From AC-51 sp963749895 (GTDB taxonomy: Bacteria > Actinomycetota > UBA4738 > HRBIN12), in contig CAVVOG010000003.1 in the NCBI GenBank assembly GCA_963749895.1, forward strand, positions 248,001-312,000: DNA of 64,000 nt, given 5' to 3'. The first letter of the stretch is position 1. Every line of letters starts with the position of its first letter. The translations under genes were made by a program, and so were the position numbers. Positions 7,510 to 16,882 of the stretch are shown here, in pieces. The notes beneath the pieces were generated by a model. It made no database searches, was not told the origin of the DNA, and saw only the letters and a list, made by a program, of their open reading frames with translations.

Positions 7510-9111
7510 ATGGCCAAGCGGTACGACGCCGTGGTGATCGGAGGCGGCCACAACGGCCTCACGACCGCCGCGTACCTGGCCAAGGCCGGGAAGTCGGTCG
7601 TGGTCCTCGAGAAGAACCCGGTCCTCGGGGGAGCGGCGACCACCGTCGAGCACTACCCCGGCTTCCGGTTCTCGGCGATGTCCTACGTCGTGTCGCTGCT
7701 TCGGCCCGAGATCATCCGCGAGCTCGAGCTGCCGAAGCACGGCTTGGAGATCCTGCCGCTCGACGGGACGATCACCCCGCTCGAGGACGACTACCTGTGG
7801 CGCGTGAACGACCACGGCAAGACCGTCCGTGAGCTGCGTCGGTGGTCGCTGAACGACGCCGAGGTCTACGGCGAGTACTCGATGCTGATGGCCGAGATGG
7901 CCCGGTTCATCAAGCCGATCCTGTCGATCGTGCCGCCCGACCCGGGCAAGGTGAACCCGCTCGACTGGTTGCCCCTGACCGGCCTCGCGAAGTCCTTCAA
8001 GGACCTCCCGGAGCGGCTGCAGACCTGCTTCATCCAGCTGATGACGATGAGCGCGGCCGACTTCCTGGAGCAGTGGTTCGAGACCGAGCCGCTGAAGGCC
8101 ACGATGAGCGCGTCGGGGATCATCGGGACGTTCCAGGGCCCGCGGTCGCCCGGCACCGCCTACGTGCTCCTGCACCACTACATGGGCGAGATCGACGGCG
8201 CGTTCCGCGCCTGGGGTATCCCGCGCGGCGGCACGGGGGGCATCTCGGAGGCGATCGGCGACGCGGCGCTGTCGCTCGGCGCCGAGATCCGCACCGAGGC
8301 CACCGTGTCGAACATCATCGTGCGCGGCGATCGCGCGGTCGGCGTCGCGCTCGACACGGGCGAGGAGATCCTCGCCGACGTCGTGATGTCCTCGGTGGAC
8401 GCGAACCTCACGTTCCTGAAGTTCCTGGAGTCGGGCACGCTCGACCCGGAGTTCGAAGCGGAGGTCCGTCGGTACAAGTACCGGGGCTCGAGCGGCAAGG
8501 TGAACCTGGCGCTCGATTCGCTGCCCGAGCTCGCGTGCAAGCCCGGCGTCGGGCCATGGCTGCGCGGTGCGATCTCGTTCAGTCCTTCGCTCGACTACAT
8601 GGAGCGCGCCTACGACGACGCGAAGTACGGACGGTTCTCGCGTCGGCCCTACATCGACACGATCTTCCCGACGCTCGTCGACCCGTCGATGGCGCCTCCG
8701 GGCAAGCACATCATGTCGTGCTTCGTGCAGTACGCGCCCTACAAGCTCTCGGACGGCCGCGAGTGGACGACCGAGGAGCGCGACGCGTTCGGCGAGACCG
8801 TGATCGACACGCTCGAGGAGCGGTTCCCCGACATCCGGTCGAAGATCCTGCACAAGTTCGTGCTGTCCCCGAAGGACATCGAGGACTGGACGGGGCTGAC
8901 CGAGGGCAACATCTTCCAGGGCGAGCTCTCGTTGGAGCAGCTGTTCTTCAACCGTCCGGTGCCCGGCTGGGCGCGCTACCGCACGCCGGTCAAGGACCTA
9001 TGGATGTGCGGCTCGGCCACGCACCCCGGCGGCGGGATCATGGCGGCCAACGGCCGCCTCGCCGCGCTCGAGTACCTCAAAGAGAAGAAGAAGGGACGGA
9101 GGGCGGCCTGA
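7510..9111 (+). CDS. Phytoene-desaturase/PYROXD2-like NAD(P)/FAD oxidoreductase (copy 1)
   Basis: The 533-residue flavoprotein starts with DAVVIGGGHNGLTTAAYLAKAG, the FAD Rossmann loop. It also shows RGGTGGISEAIGDAA in the middle and LWMCGSATHPGGGIMAANG near the C-terminus, the FAD-closing motif of the carotenoid desaturase/amine oxidase family. The GGGHNG loop and overall layout point to the PYROXD2-like branch, whose substrates are mostly unknown. No carotenoid genes are nearby, so a desaturase role in carotenoid synthesis is unlikely. The ATG has a strong AAGGAGGGG. Its stop overlaps the start of the paralogous next gene (TGATG). Confidence 0.85.
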   Translation: MAKRYDAVVIGGGHNGLTTAAYLAKAGKSVVVLEKNPVLGGAATTVEHYPGFRFSAMSYVVSLLRPEIIRELELPKHGLEILPLDGTITPLEDDYLWRVNDHGKTVRELRRWSLNDAEVYGEYSMLMAEMARFIKPILSIVPPDPGKVNPLDWLPLTGLAKSFKDLPERLQTCFIQLMTMSAADFLEQWFETEPLKATMSASGIIGTFQGPRSPGTAYVLLHHYMGEIDGAFRAWGIPRGGTGGISEAIGDAALSLGAEIRTEATVSNIIVRGDRAVGVALDTGEEILADVVMSSVDANLTFLKFLESGTLDPEFEAEVRRYKYRGSSGKVNLALDSLPELACKPGVGPWLRGAISFSPSLDYMERAYDDAKYGRFSRRPYIDTIFPTLVDPSMAPPGKHIMSCFVQYAPYKLSDGREWTTEERDAFGETVIDTLEERFPDIRSKILHKFVLSPKDIEDWTGLTEGNIFQGELSLEQLFFNRPVPGWARYRTPVKDLWMCGSATHPGGGIMAANGRLAALEYLKEKKKGRRAA

Positions 9112-10694
9112 TGGCGAAGGACACGATCGTCGTCATCGGCGGCGGGCACAACGGGCTGATCGCCGCCGCCTACCTGGCGAAGGCGGGCAAGAAGGTCACC
9201 CTGGTCGAGCGCGCCGAACAGGTCGGCGGCGTGCTGCGACCCGTCCGGCTGGCCGACGGATTCACCGCGCCGGGGCTCGTCCACACGGTCGGACGGCTCC
9301 GCGACTCGGTGGTGGTCGACCTCAAGCTGGCCCGGCACGGCTACGAGCCGATCGCGCCCGCGGCGCGGATCTTCGCGCCGCAGCCCGACGGCCCGTCGGT
9401 GACCTTCTGGGCCGACGCCGAGAAGACCGCGTCGGAGCTGAAGGCCGTCTTCCCCGACGATGCCGAGCGGTACCCGGCCTTCGACAAGAAGATCCGTTCG
9501 ATCGCGAGCTGGCTCGCCTACGTGAACGCGGCGACCCCGCCCGACGTGAAGTCGCCGTCGATCGCGGACGCGTTGGCCGGGCTGAAGCTCGGGAAGGCGT
9601 TCAAGGGTCTGGGCGCGAAGGCGGGACGCGAGGTCACGCGGACGCTGCCGATGGCCGTCGCGGACCTGGTCGGGGAGGAGCTCCACGCCGAGGCCCTCCG
9701 GGGTCCCCTGTCCACCCGCGGCATCCAGTACACGAACCTCGGCCCGTGGGCCGCAGGGACCGCGACGGTGTTCCTGAGCGACTCCGCCGGCAACGACGGC
9801 GGGGCGCCGGGCCAGTCGACGTTCGCGCGCGGCGGCACGGGAGCGCTCGCGGGCGCGCTGGAGTCGGCCGCGAAGGCGCTCGGCGTGACGATCCGGACCG
9901 GCACCGAGGTCGCGTCGATCGTCGTGAGGAACGGCCGAGCGACCGGCGTCGCGCTGACCGACGGGACGGAGCTGAAGGCCGACCTGATCGTCTCGGCGGC
10001 CGACCCGAAGCGCACCCTCCGCCTGATCGACCCGGTCGAGCTGGGCCCGACGATGGTCTGGCGCGCGGAGAACATCCGCCAGCCCGGCGCGACCGCGAAG
10101 GTCGACCTGGCCCTCGGTGGGCTCCCCGCGTTCCCCGGGGGAGACGAGGAGCGCCTCCGCGGTCGGATCGTGATCGGCCCGTCGATCGACGCGGTGGAGC
10201 ACGCGGCGGACAACTACAAGTACGGCCGGCTGCCCGAGGAGCCGATGCTCGAGGCCACGATCCCGTCGCTCACCGACGCCTCGCTCGCCCCCGATGGCAA
10301 GCACGTGATGAGCGTGCTGGTCCAGGCGGCCCCGCGGCACCTGCGCGAGGGCGACTGGTCCTCGCGAGCCGACGAGCTCGGCGACGTCGTGCTGAAGACC
10401 CTCGACCGGTACGCGCCGGGGTTGTCCTCGCTCGTCGAGGCCCGCACCGTCACGACGCCTGAGGCCTTCGAGACCGAGTACGGGCTCACCGGGGGCGACC
10501 TGCTCCATGCCTCGCCGGGTCTCGATCAGTGGTTCGCCTGGCGGCCGCTCAACCAGCAGGCTCGATACCGGTTCGTGGTGGACGGGCTCTACTTGGCCGG
10601 CTCGGGGGCGCACCCGGGTGGCGGGATCACCGGCGGGCCCGGCGCGAACGCGGCACGGCAGCTGCTGAAGGACCTGACGAAGAAGCAGCCGTAG
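9111..10694 (+). CDS. Phytoene-desaturase/PYROXD2-like NAD(P)/FAD oxidoreductase (copy 2)
   Basis: The 527-residue protein is a diverged tandem paralogue of the upstream gene: TIVVIGGGHNGLIAAAYLAKAG at the N-terminus, ARGGTGALAGALESAAKALG in the middle and LYLAGSGAHPGGGITGGPG at the end. Translation is coupled by a one-base overlap and a GGACGGAGGG site inside copy 1. Two coupled paralogues suggest a heteromer or two successive oxidations. The ureohydrolase gene begins 47 nt downstream. Confidence 0.85.
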   Translation: MAKDTIVVIGGGHNGLIAAAYLAKAGKKVTLVERAEQVGGVLRPVRLADGFTAPGLVHTVGRLRDSVVVDLKLARHGYEPIAPAARIFAPQPDGPSVTFWADAEKTASELKAVFPDDAERYPAFDKKIRSIASWLAYVNAATPPDVKSPSIADALAGLKLGKAFKGLGAKAGREVTRTLPMAVADLVGEELHAEALRGPLSTRGIQYTNLGPWAAGTATVFLSDSAGNDGGAPGQSTFARGGTGALAGALESAAKALGVTIRTGTEVASIVVRNGRATGVALTDGTELKADLIVSAADPKRTLRLIDPVELGPTMVWRAENIRQPGATAKVDLALGGLPAFPGGDEERLRGRIVIGPSIDAVEHAADNYKYGRLPEEPMLEATIPSLTDASLAPDGKHVMSVLVQAAPRHLREGDWSSRADELGDVVLKTLDRYAPGLSSLVEARTVTTPEAFETEYGLTGGDLLHASPGLDQWFAWRPLNQQARYRFVVDGLYLAGSGAHPGGGITGGPGANAARQLLKDLTKKQP

Positions 10695-10741
10695 CCGGAG
10701 CCGGCGCGTCGTCGCGGTCGGGGGCGTGGTTCACTACGCAC

Positions 10742-11773
10742 ATGAGCAGCCCGCCTGACTTCCGGCTGGAGAACTCCGAGCTCCGCGCGGAGAACGAGTT
10801 CGACGAGTTCGACAGCACCGATCTGCCCTACTACTCCGACTGGCACGGCTCGTTCGACAAGCTGCCGTGGGCCTTGGACGACGAGACGCTGCGCGCGGCG
10901 AACGCCGACGTCGCGATCGTCGGGGCGCCGTTCGATGAGGGAGTCTCGTCGCGGCCGGGCGCGCGGTTCGGCCCACGGGCGATCCGGATGGCGCCGACCG
11001 CCTACGGTCCGAACGACGCCTGGTCGATCCAGCTGCGGACCTCGCCCTACGAGAAGCTCAAGGCCGTCGACGCGGGGGACGCGCCGATCGTGCCGACCCG
11101 GTTCGAGCGATCGCTCCGCGTGATCCACGAGAAGGTCTACCGGGTCGCGAGCGCCGGGCCGATCCCGCTCGTGCTCGGCGGCGACCACTCGATCACGTAC
11201 CCGAGCGCGGCGGCGGTCGCGCGGCACGTCTGGCCGAGGAAGCTGGGTGTGCTGCACTTCGACGCACACGCCGACACGGGCGCCGACCAGTGGGGGAACC
11301 TCCACGCGCACGGCCAGCCGATGCGCCGGCTGATCGAGGAAGGCTGGGTCGCCGGGCGCAACTTCGTCCAGATCGGGCTCCGCGGCTACTGGCCGGACCG
11401 CGAGACGTTCGACTGGATGGACGAGCAGGGCATGCGCTGGCACCCGATGACCGAGATCGAAGAGCGGGGGAGCGAGGCCGTGCTCGCGGACGCGATCGCG
11501 GAGGCCCTCGACGGCCCCGAGGTGATCTACCTGTCGGTCGACATCGACGTGGTCGACCCGGGGATGGCGCCGGCGACCGGGACCCCCGAGGCGGGCGGGA
11601 TGCTCGGCCGCGAGCTGCTCCGGGCCGTCCGTCAGATCGTGAGCCAAGTGGAGCTCGTCGGGATGGACGTCGTCGAGGTCTCGCCGCCGTACGACCACGC
11701 CGAGGTGACCGCGATCCTCGCGCACCGGTGCGTGATCGAGGCGATCAGCGCCCTGGCCGCGAAACGTCCGTAG
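10742..11773 (+). CDS. Agmatinase-family ureohydrolase
   Basis: The 343-residue protein carries the binuclear manganese ureohydrolase signatures LVLGGDHSITYPS, HFDAHADTG and SVDIDVVDPGMAPATGTPE in the right order, with GAPFDEGVSSRPGARFGP near residue 60. Members hydrolyse agmatine, guanidinobutyrate, guanidinopropionate, formiminoglutamate and related compounds, and the exact substrate cannot be told by eye. Its place behind two flavoproteins and opposite a GcvT-type demethylase suggests a guanidino or amidino compound other than agmatine. There is no clear ribosome site before the ATG, so the start is moderately sure. Confidence 0.88.
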   Translation: MSSPPDFRLENSELRAENEFDEFDSTDLPYYSDWHGSFDKLPWALDDETLRAANADVAIVGAPFDEGVSSRPGARFGPRAIRMAPTAYGPNDAWSIQLRTSPYEKLKAVDAGDAPIVPTRFERSLRVIHEKVYRVASAGPIPLVLGGDHSITYPSAAAVARHVWPRKLGVLHFDAHADTGADQWGNLHAHGQPMRRLIEEGWVAGRNFVQIGLRGYWPDRETFDWMDEQGMRWHPMTEIEERGSEAVLADAIAEALDGPEVIYLSVDIDVVDPGMAPATGTPEAGGMLGRELLRAVRQIVSQVELVGMDVVEVSPPYDHAEVTAILAHRCVIEAISALAAKRP

Positions 11774-11835
11774 CCGCCTCGTCCGGCCGCCGTGACCGGC
11801 TCAAGCGGGCCTGGAACCGCGTCGATGCCTCAATC

Positions 11836-12807
11836 GTGATCGAGCCGCAGCCCGCCTCCGGTGAGGCGACGGCGGCGTTCCGACGTCTGGTCGAGAACGT
11901 CCGCCGCGTGATCGCCGGGAACGACGACGCCGTCGAGACGGCCGCGGTCTGTCTGCTCGCGGACGGGAACCTGCTGCTCGAGGGCGTCCCCGGCGTCGGC
12001 AAGACGACCCTCGCTCGTGCGCTCGCGGTCTCGATCGGCGGGGAATTCTGTCGGATCCAGGCCACGCCCGACCTGCTGCCCAGCGACCTGACCGGGATCA
12101 GCGTCTACGACCAGGCGCACGGTGAGTTCCGGTTCGTGCCGGGGCCGATCTTCGCGAACGTCGTCCTGGTCGACGAGATCAACCGGACGACGCCGAGGAC
12201 GCAGTCGGCGCTGCTCGAGCCGATGGAGGAGCGGCAGGTCACGGTCGAAGGCATCACGCACCGGTTGCCCGAGCCGTACCTGGTGATCGCGACCGAGAAC
12301 CCCGTGGAGCAGCACGGCACCTATCCGTTGCCCGAGGGGCAGCTCGACCGTTTCGCGCTCGCGATCCGCGTGGGGTACCCGGATGCGGCGGGTGCGACCG
12401 GGCTGGTGCGACGACAGCTCGAACATCATCCGCTGCGCGACCTCGAGCCCGTCCTCACCCCCGCGGAGGTCCGGGCGGCACAGCACGCGGTCCGTGAGGT
12501 CTACGTCGACGACGCGGTGCTCGCCTACGCCGTGGCGATCGTGGCGGCGACCCGGGAAGCCGCGGAGATCGCCCTCGGAGCGAGCCCGCGCTCGAGCGTG
12601 TGGCTCGTCCGGGCGGCTCAGGCCCGGGCGCTGAGTCAGGAGCGGGACTTCGTGCTGCCCGACGACGTGAAGGCGCTGGCGCCCTCGGTGCTCGCCCATC
12701 GACTGGTGCCGACGCAGGCGCGTGGCGGTTCCGAGGTGGCCCACGAGGTCGTCCGGCGGCTGCTGCAGGAGATCCCGGTCCCGCTCCACGTGACCGCGAG
12801 GTCCTAG
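11836..12807 (+). CDS. MoxR-family AAA+ ATPase
   Basis: The 323-residue ATPase has Walker A EGVPGVGKTTLA (about residues 50-61), Walker B VVLVDEINRTTP and the sensor region VIATENPVEQHGTYPLPEGQLDRF, all typical of MoxR. MoxR ATPases act as chaperones and usually pair with DUF58 and transglutaminase-like membrane proteins, which are the next two genes. The GTG start gives a normal N-terminus. There is no ribosome site and only a weak -10, so the start is uncertain. The next gene begins 2 nt after the stop. Confidence 0.9.
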   Translation: MIEPQPASGEATAAFRRLVENVRRVIAGNDDAVETAAVCLLADGNLLLEGVPGVGKTTLARALAVSIGGEFCRIQATPDLLPSDLTGISVYDQAHGEFRFVPGPIFANVVLVDEINRTTPRTQSALLEPMEERQVTVEGITHRLPEPYLVIATENPVEQHGTYPLPEGQLDRFALAIRVGYPDAAGATGLVRRQLEHHPLRDLEPVLTPAEVRAAQHAVREVYVDDAVLAYAVAIVAATREAAEIALGASPRSSVWLVRAAQARALSQERDFVLPDDVKALAPSVLAHRLVPTQARGGSEVAHEVVRRLLQEIPVPLHVTARS

Positions 12808-12809
12808 CC

Positions 12810-13973
12810 GTGGGGATCAGGCGGCGGGCGCTCGGCCTGCTCCTGGGGGCGGCGGTCCTGTTCCTGATCGGGACGAACGTCCAGGCCGGGTGGCTCTACG
12901 TGCTGTCCGCGCTCCTGCTCGGCACGGTCCTGACGGGGGTCGTCCTGCCGTTCGCGGCGCTCCGCGGGCTCCAGGCGGAACTCGTCGCGCCGGCCGTGGC
13001 AGAGCAGGGCGGCGAGGCGTTCGTCGACGTCCGACTGGCGAACACCGCACGCGGGGTCCGATGGTCGCTCGAGGTCGCCGACGCGCACCTGGAGCCGGTC
13101 GGGGTCTTCGTGGCCTCGGTCCGCCCGGGGGAGCGGGTGGAGCTGTCCACCCTCCGCAGGCCCCGCCGGCGTGGTGACGTGGTGACGCGGTCCCTCGAGG
13201 TGCGCTCGAGCGCACCGTTCGGGGTCGCCGAGCGCCGCCGTCGCATCCCGGTCGAGGCCTCGACGCTCGTGCTCCCGACGATCGTGCCGCTCGCCTCGAT
13301 GCCCTTCGTCGATGCCGCGGTGACGAACGACGCGGGGATCCACCGGTCGCCGCGCAGGGGTCACGGACCCGAGTACCTGGGGGTGCGCGAATACCGGACG
13401 GGCGACTCGATGCGTCACGTCCATTGGGGTCTCACCGCACGCCACGGCCAGGTGATGGTCCGCGAGTTCGAGCAGGAGCAGACCCGCCGGCTCGCGGTGG
13501 TCGTCGACACCGAGCGCGACGCGGGCGACGACTGGACGCCGCTCGACCGAGCGTGCTGCGTCGCGGCATCGCTGCTGGAGGCCGCCTCGGCGCACGGTCA
13601 CGGAGCGCGCTTGATCGCGGCGGTCGGCGACGACGTCGACGTGCTGACCCGGGCCGACGAGGAGACGGCGCTGCGGTGGCTGGCGCGGCTCGATCCCTCC
13701 GGGACGCCGCTGGCGGGCGTCCTCGAGCGTCTCGGTCCGAACGATCTGCGGGGCGTCGAGACCCTGGTGGTCGTGGCTCCGGTCTGGGACGCCGATGGTC
13801 TCGCGACGCTGGCTCCTTCCCTCGGCCGCGGTCACACCGCTCGCACGGTGGTCGTCGCGGTCGCGACCGACGACCACGACGTCGATCCCTCCTCGCTCCG
13901 GGCGGCCGGCGTGGAGGTTCACGTCTGGGTTCCGGGGAAGGACCTCGCCGATGCCCTGGGGGTGTCCGGATGA
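12810..13973 (+). CDS. DUF58 domain protein
   Basis: The 387-residue membrane protein has two hydrophobic segments in residues 5-50 and then a DUF58 core: SPRRGHGPEYLGVREYRTGDSMRHVHW lies at about 170-196, containing the conserved R-x-Y..GD..R.I.W pattern. DUF58 has a von Willebrand A-like fold and works with MoxR in an uncharacterised envelope or enzyme-activation system. The GTG start follows the MoxR stop by 2 nt, and its own stop overlaps the next ATG (ATGA). Confidence 0.9.
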   Translation: MGIRRRALGLLLGAAVLFLIGTNVQAGWLYVLSALLLGTVLTGVVLPFAALRGLQAELVAPAVAEQGGEAFVDVRLANTARGVRWSLEVADAHLEPVGVFVASVRPGERVELSTLRRPRRRGDVVTRSLEVRSSAPFGVAERRRRIPVEASTLVLPTIVPLASMPFVDAAVTNDAGIHRSPRRGHGPEYLGVREYRTGDSMRHVHWGLTARHGQVMVREFEQEQTRRLAVVVDTERDAGDDWTPLDRACCVAASLLEAASAHGHGARLIAAVGDDVDVLTRADEETALRWLARLDPSGTPLAGVLERLGPNDLRGVETLVVVAPVWDADGLATLAPSLGRGHTARTVVVAVATDDHDVDPSSLRAAGVEVHVWVPGKDLADALGVSG

Positions 13974-16157
13974 GGCTCGCGCCCCGCCCGCCGACCGCCC
14001 CGCCCGAGGACTCGGTCGCGATCCGGGTCGTGGTGGCGCTCGCGGTCGAGGTCGGGGTGCTCGCGGTCGTCCTGCAGGGTGCGGTGGAGCCGGCGACCGC
14101 GATCGCCGCACTGCTCCTGGCTCCGGTCGGCTACCTCGTCTCGTACCGGCGACGTCACGCGAACAACCTCGTGATCAAGGTGGCGCTGTCCCTCGCCCTG
14201 CTCGCCGCGCTCGCGCGGTTCATCGGCTCCGTGGGGTCGGTGACCACGGTCGACCAGGCGCGCGTTCCCCTCGCCGAGCTGTTCCTGTGGGTCCAGGTGC
14301 TGCACGCCTTCGACGTGCCGCGCCGTCGGGACCTCGCCTTCTCGATGGTCTCGAGCGTGACGCTCGTGGCGGTCGGCGGGGCGCTGTCCCTCACCACCTC
14401 GTACCTGTGGGTGCTGCTCCCGTGGACCGTGCTCGCCGCTTCGTGGCTCTGGCTGAGCGCGCGCCCCAGGCCGGACCAGGTGGTCCTCCCGATCTCCGTC
14501 CGGCACGTCGCCGACGGGAGGCGCCCCCGCGCCGCGGGCGTCTCGCTCGGCGGCGACGGCCGGGATCGTCGCCGTCGTGATCGGGGGCCTCGTGTTCCTG
14601 TCGATGCCGAGGCTGCCGGCGACGCTCGTGCGGACCCCGCCGTTCCAACTCGGCGGGCGAGGCGCGACCGAGGCCCAGGCCGAGGGGATCCAGAACCCCG
14701 GTCTCCCGTCGGCCGGGACGGACGGGGTCGTCGATTTCGCACCCGAGGGGTACCCGGGCTTCAGCTCGGCGATGGACCTCCGGTCGCGGGGGCGGCTGTC
14801 CGACGAGGTCGCGTTCCGGGTCCGCGCGGATCAGCCGGCGCTGTGGCGCGCCGAGGTGTTCGACTCGTTCGACGGGGTGCTCTGGACGTCGTCGGACGAC
14901 GAGGAGCGACCGGTGCCGCTCGCCCTGGACGACGACGGATACGAGGTCCCGGCCTCCGACCTCGAGGCGGAGCTCGCCGGCGCCTTCTCGCGGCGCGTGG
15001 TTCAGACCTTCTACCTGGATTCCGTCCAGCCGAACGTGCTGTTCGCCGCGGCGACGGCGGACCGCGTCTACTTCCCGTCGGGGGGCCTGCGGATCGACCG
15101 CTACGGGGCGATCCGGTCGCCGATCCTGCTGGACGAGGGGCTCGTCTACTCCGTGGTCTCGCAGGTTCCCTCGATCCCGTCTGGGCTCCTGCGCCGGCTC
15201 CCGGCGCCGAACCCGGATGCTCCTGCGCTGGCCCGCTACCTCCAGCTCCCCGACGACACGCCGGCGCGGGTCGGGGCCCTTGCGAACGACATCGTGGCGG
15301 GGTCCGCGTCCGAGGCCGACGCGGTCGCTGCCGTGGAGTCGTGGCTCCGCGCGAACACCGTGTACGACCTGGGCGTCGCGCGGGAGCCCGACGGCGTCGA
15401 CGCCGTCGACCACTTCCTGTTCGAGACGCGTCGTGGGTTCTGCGAGCACATCGCCAGCGCGATGGCGGTCCTGCTGCGGAGCGTAGGCATCCCCACCCGG
15501 ATCGTCGTGGGTTTCGGGCCGGGGGAGCGCAACACGTTCACCGGCTACTGGGAGGTCCGCCAGTCCGACGCCCACGCGTGGGTCGAGGTCTGGTACCCGC
15601 AGGCGGGCTGGATCGCGTACGACCCGACCTTCGGGGTGCCGGCCGTGGAGCCGTCGCTCGCGAGCCGGTTCCCGATCACCGAGGCGGTCGCGGCGGTCGG
15701 CCGGTTCCTGCGCGAGCACACGCCCGAGGGAGTGAAGGCCACGGCCGGTGCCGTGGCACGTGCCACGATGACGGGCATGCGCTCGATCGTCGGCTCGTGG
15801 CCGGTGCTCCTCGGCGTCGTCGCGCTCGTCGCCCTCGGTGTCGCGCTGGGCCGGCGCGGCCGGCGACGACGCCGCGCTCGGGGACCCACCGATCCCGCCG
15901 GCCGCGCCTACGAGGAGCTGGTCACGGCGCTCACCGCGGCCGGCCACGCGCACGACCCGGGGGAGACACCCCGCGAGGTGTTGGCCGTGGCCCGCGCCAC
16001 CTGGCCCGACGAGCGCCGCGACGCCGCGGAGCTCGTCGTTGCCACCTTCGAACGGAGCCGCTGGGCCCCTCCTGAGGATCGCCCCGATCCGGCCGAGACG
16101 GGGCGCGCGGCGGACGTTGCGGCCACGCTTCGCACAGGTGGTATCAGCCGTAGTTGA
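13970..16157 (+). CDS. Transglutaminase-like membrane protein, apparent +1 frameshift
   Basis: The N-terminal half (from ATG 13970) encodes several membrane helices. The C-terminal half has a transglutaminase core: RRGFCEHIASAMAVLLRSVGIP (Cys), then SDAHAWVEVWYP (His) and YDPTFG (Asp), with one more helix and a cytoplasmic DUF4129-like tail. The two halves are in different frames. Reading must skip one base near 14524-14528, a run of five C; dropping one C joins RRPAPRASRSAATAG to the last helix smoothly. This is probably a sequencing or assembly error, but a real mutation is possible. Joined length would be about 728 residues. Confidence 0.8.
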
Positions 16158-16407
16158 TGTCGGCGATCGACACCGCTCTCGTGGCCCTGTCCGGGACGTA
16201 GACCACGAGCACGAAGCCGGTCCATCCCGTCCAGACGCCGGTGGCGGCGTCTTCGCGGCCGACCGCGAACGGGTCCTTCACGAGATCCATCAGGAAGTCG
16301 GCGACGAGCGCCTTCTCCGCGGGACTGGGATCGCGGGCGTGCCAGCGCGCGAGGGCGTCGCGCAGGGTGCGCCTATCGAGTGTCCAGCCCTGAGTCTCGT
16401 TGCTCAC
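16144..16407 (-). CDS. Small hypothetical protein, possible toxin of a type II-like pair
   Basis: The 87-residue protein has a helical N-terminal half (TLRDALARWHARD, EKALVADFLMDLV) and a C-terminal beta-rich end (WTGFVLVVYVPDRATRAVSIADI) that resembles the last strands of RelE/ParE folds. The GTG start lies inside the preceding gene, with a 35-bp overlap. A toxin role is an inference from size, overlap and partner. Its stop overlaps the end of the convergent transglutaminase gene by 14 bp. Confidence 0.5.
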   Translation of the reverse strand: MSNETQGWTLDRRTLRDALARWHARDPSPAEKALVADFLMDLVKDPFAVGREDAATGVWTGWTGFVLVVYVPDRATRAVSIADINYG

Positions 16408-16570
16408 GCAGGAACTGGGGGAGGTCCTCGGGGCCGATGGTGGGGCCGGACTCGCCTCGGGCGATCCGCTCCTTGATCTCAGCGATCCTGGCCTTGACGT
16501 CGGGATCGTCCAGACGGGCGCGGACCCGCTCTTCTCGGGTCGGGCGGCGCGCCTCAGCGCCTGTGGACAT
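16373..16570 (-). CDS. Small charged hypothetical protein, possible antitoxin
   Basis: This 65-residue, highly charged protein is mostly helical: REERVRARLDDPDVKARIAEIKERI, then a TIGPEDLPQFLREQ tail. GGAAGG precedes the ATG. The next gene begins within its last codons. A short charged helical protein overlapping a small beta-rich protein is the usual layout of an antitoxin and toxin, but no known antitoxin DNA-binding motif is recognisable. A TAGCAT -10 box lies at 16609-16614. Confidence 0.5.
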   Translation of the reverse strand: MSTGAEARRPTREERVRARLDDPDVKARIAEIKERIARGESGPTIGPEDLPQFLREQRDSGLDTR

Positions 16571-16608
16571 CGGACCATCCTTCCGCGCGGTTGGCAGGGT
16601 GTCTCGGA

Positions 16609-16614
16609 TGCTAC
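16609..16614 (-). promoter_or_regulatory. Putative -10 box of the small gene pair
   Basis: TAGCAT on the minus strand lies 39 nt before the ATG at 16570, in the divergent gap with the DUF2277 gene. Confidence 0.35.
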
Positions 16615-16656
16615 TCGCCGTCGCCGACACGCTCAACGTTCCGCGCCGGGTGGCGG

Positions 16657-16662
16657 TACGCT
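16657..16662 (+). promoter_or_regulatory. Putative -10 box, leaderless DUF2277 gene
   Basis: TACGCT ends 7 nt before the ATG at 16670, with no ribosome site between. It fits a leaderless transcript. Confidence 0.5.
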
Positions 16663-16669
16663 CGCCGGC

Positions 16670-16882
16670 ATGTGTCGAAGCATCATGCGTCTGCGTGAGG
16701 GGGCGGTGCCGGCCGACGACGAGGCCGTCCGGGCCGCCGCCCGTCAGTTCGTCCGCAAGGTGAGCGGGTTCCGGGAGCCGAGCGCCCGGCACCGCGACGC
16801 CTTCGAAGCCGCCGTCGACGAGATCGCGTCGTCGACCGAGCGTCTCCTGTCCGCCGTCACGAAGGAGCTCGGCGCCCGGTGA
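16670..16882 (+). CDS. DUF2277 family protein
   Basis: The 70-residue protein starts MCRSIMRL and has the conserved AARQFVRKVSGFREPS and FEAAVDEIASSTERLL segments that define DUF2277, a small helical family of unknown role found in many bacteria. The start is fixed by the MCR N-terminus and the -10 box 7 nt upstream. Its stop overlaps the start of the decarboxylase gene by 4 nt, so the two are coupled. Confidence 0.88.
   Translation: MCRSIMRLREGAVPADDEAVRAAARQFVRKVSGFREPSARHRDAFEAAVDEIASSTERLLSAVTKELGAR

Noticed and set aside
14577..16157. Transglutaminase-like half as a separate gene starting at GTG 14577
   Set aside because: No ribosome site, and the start would fall inside a membrane helix. 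A single frameshift joins it to the helices upstream.
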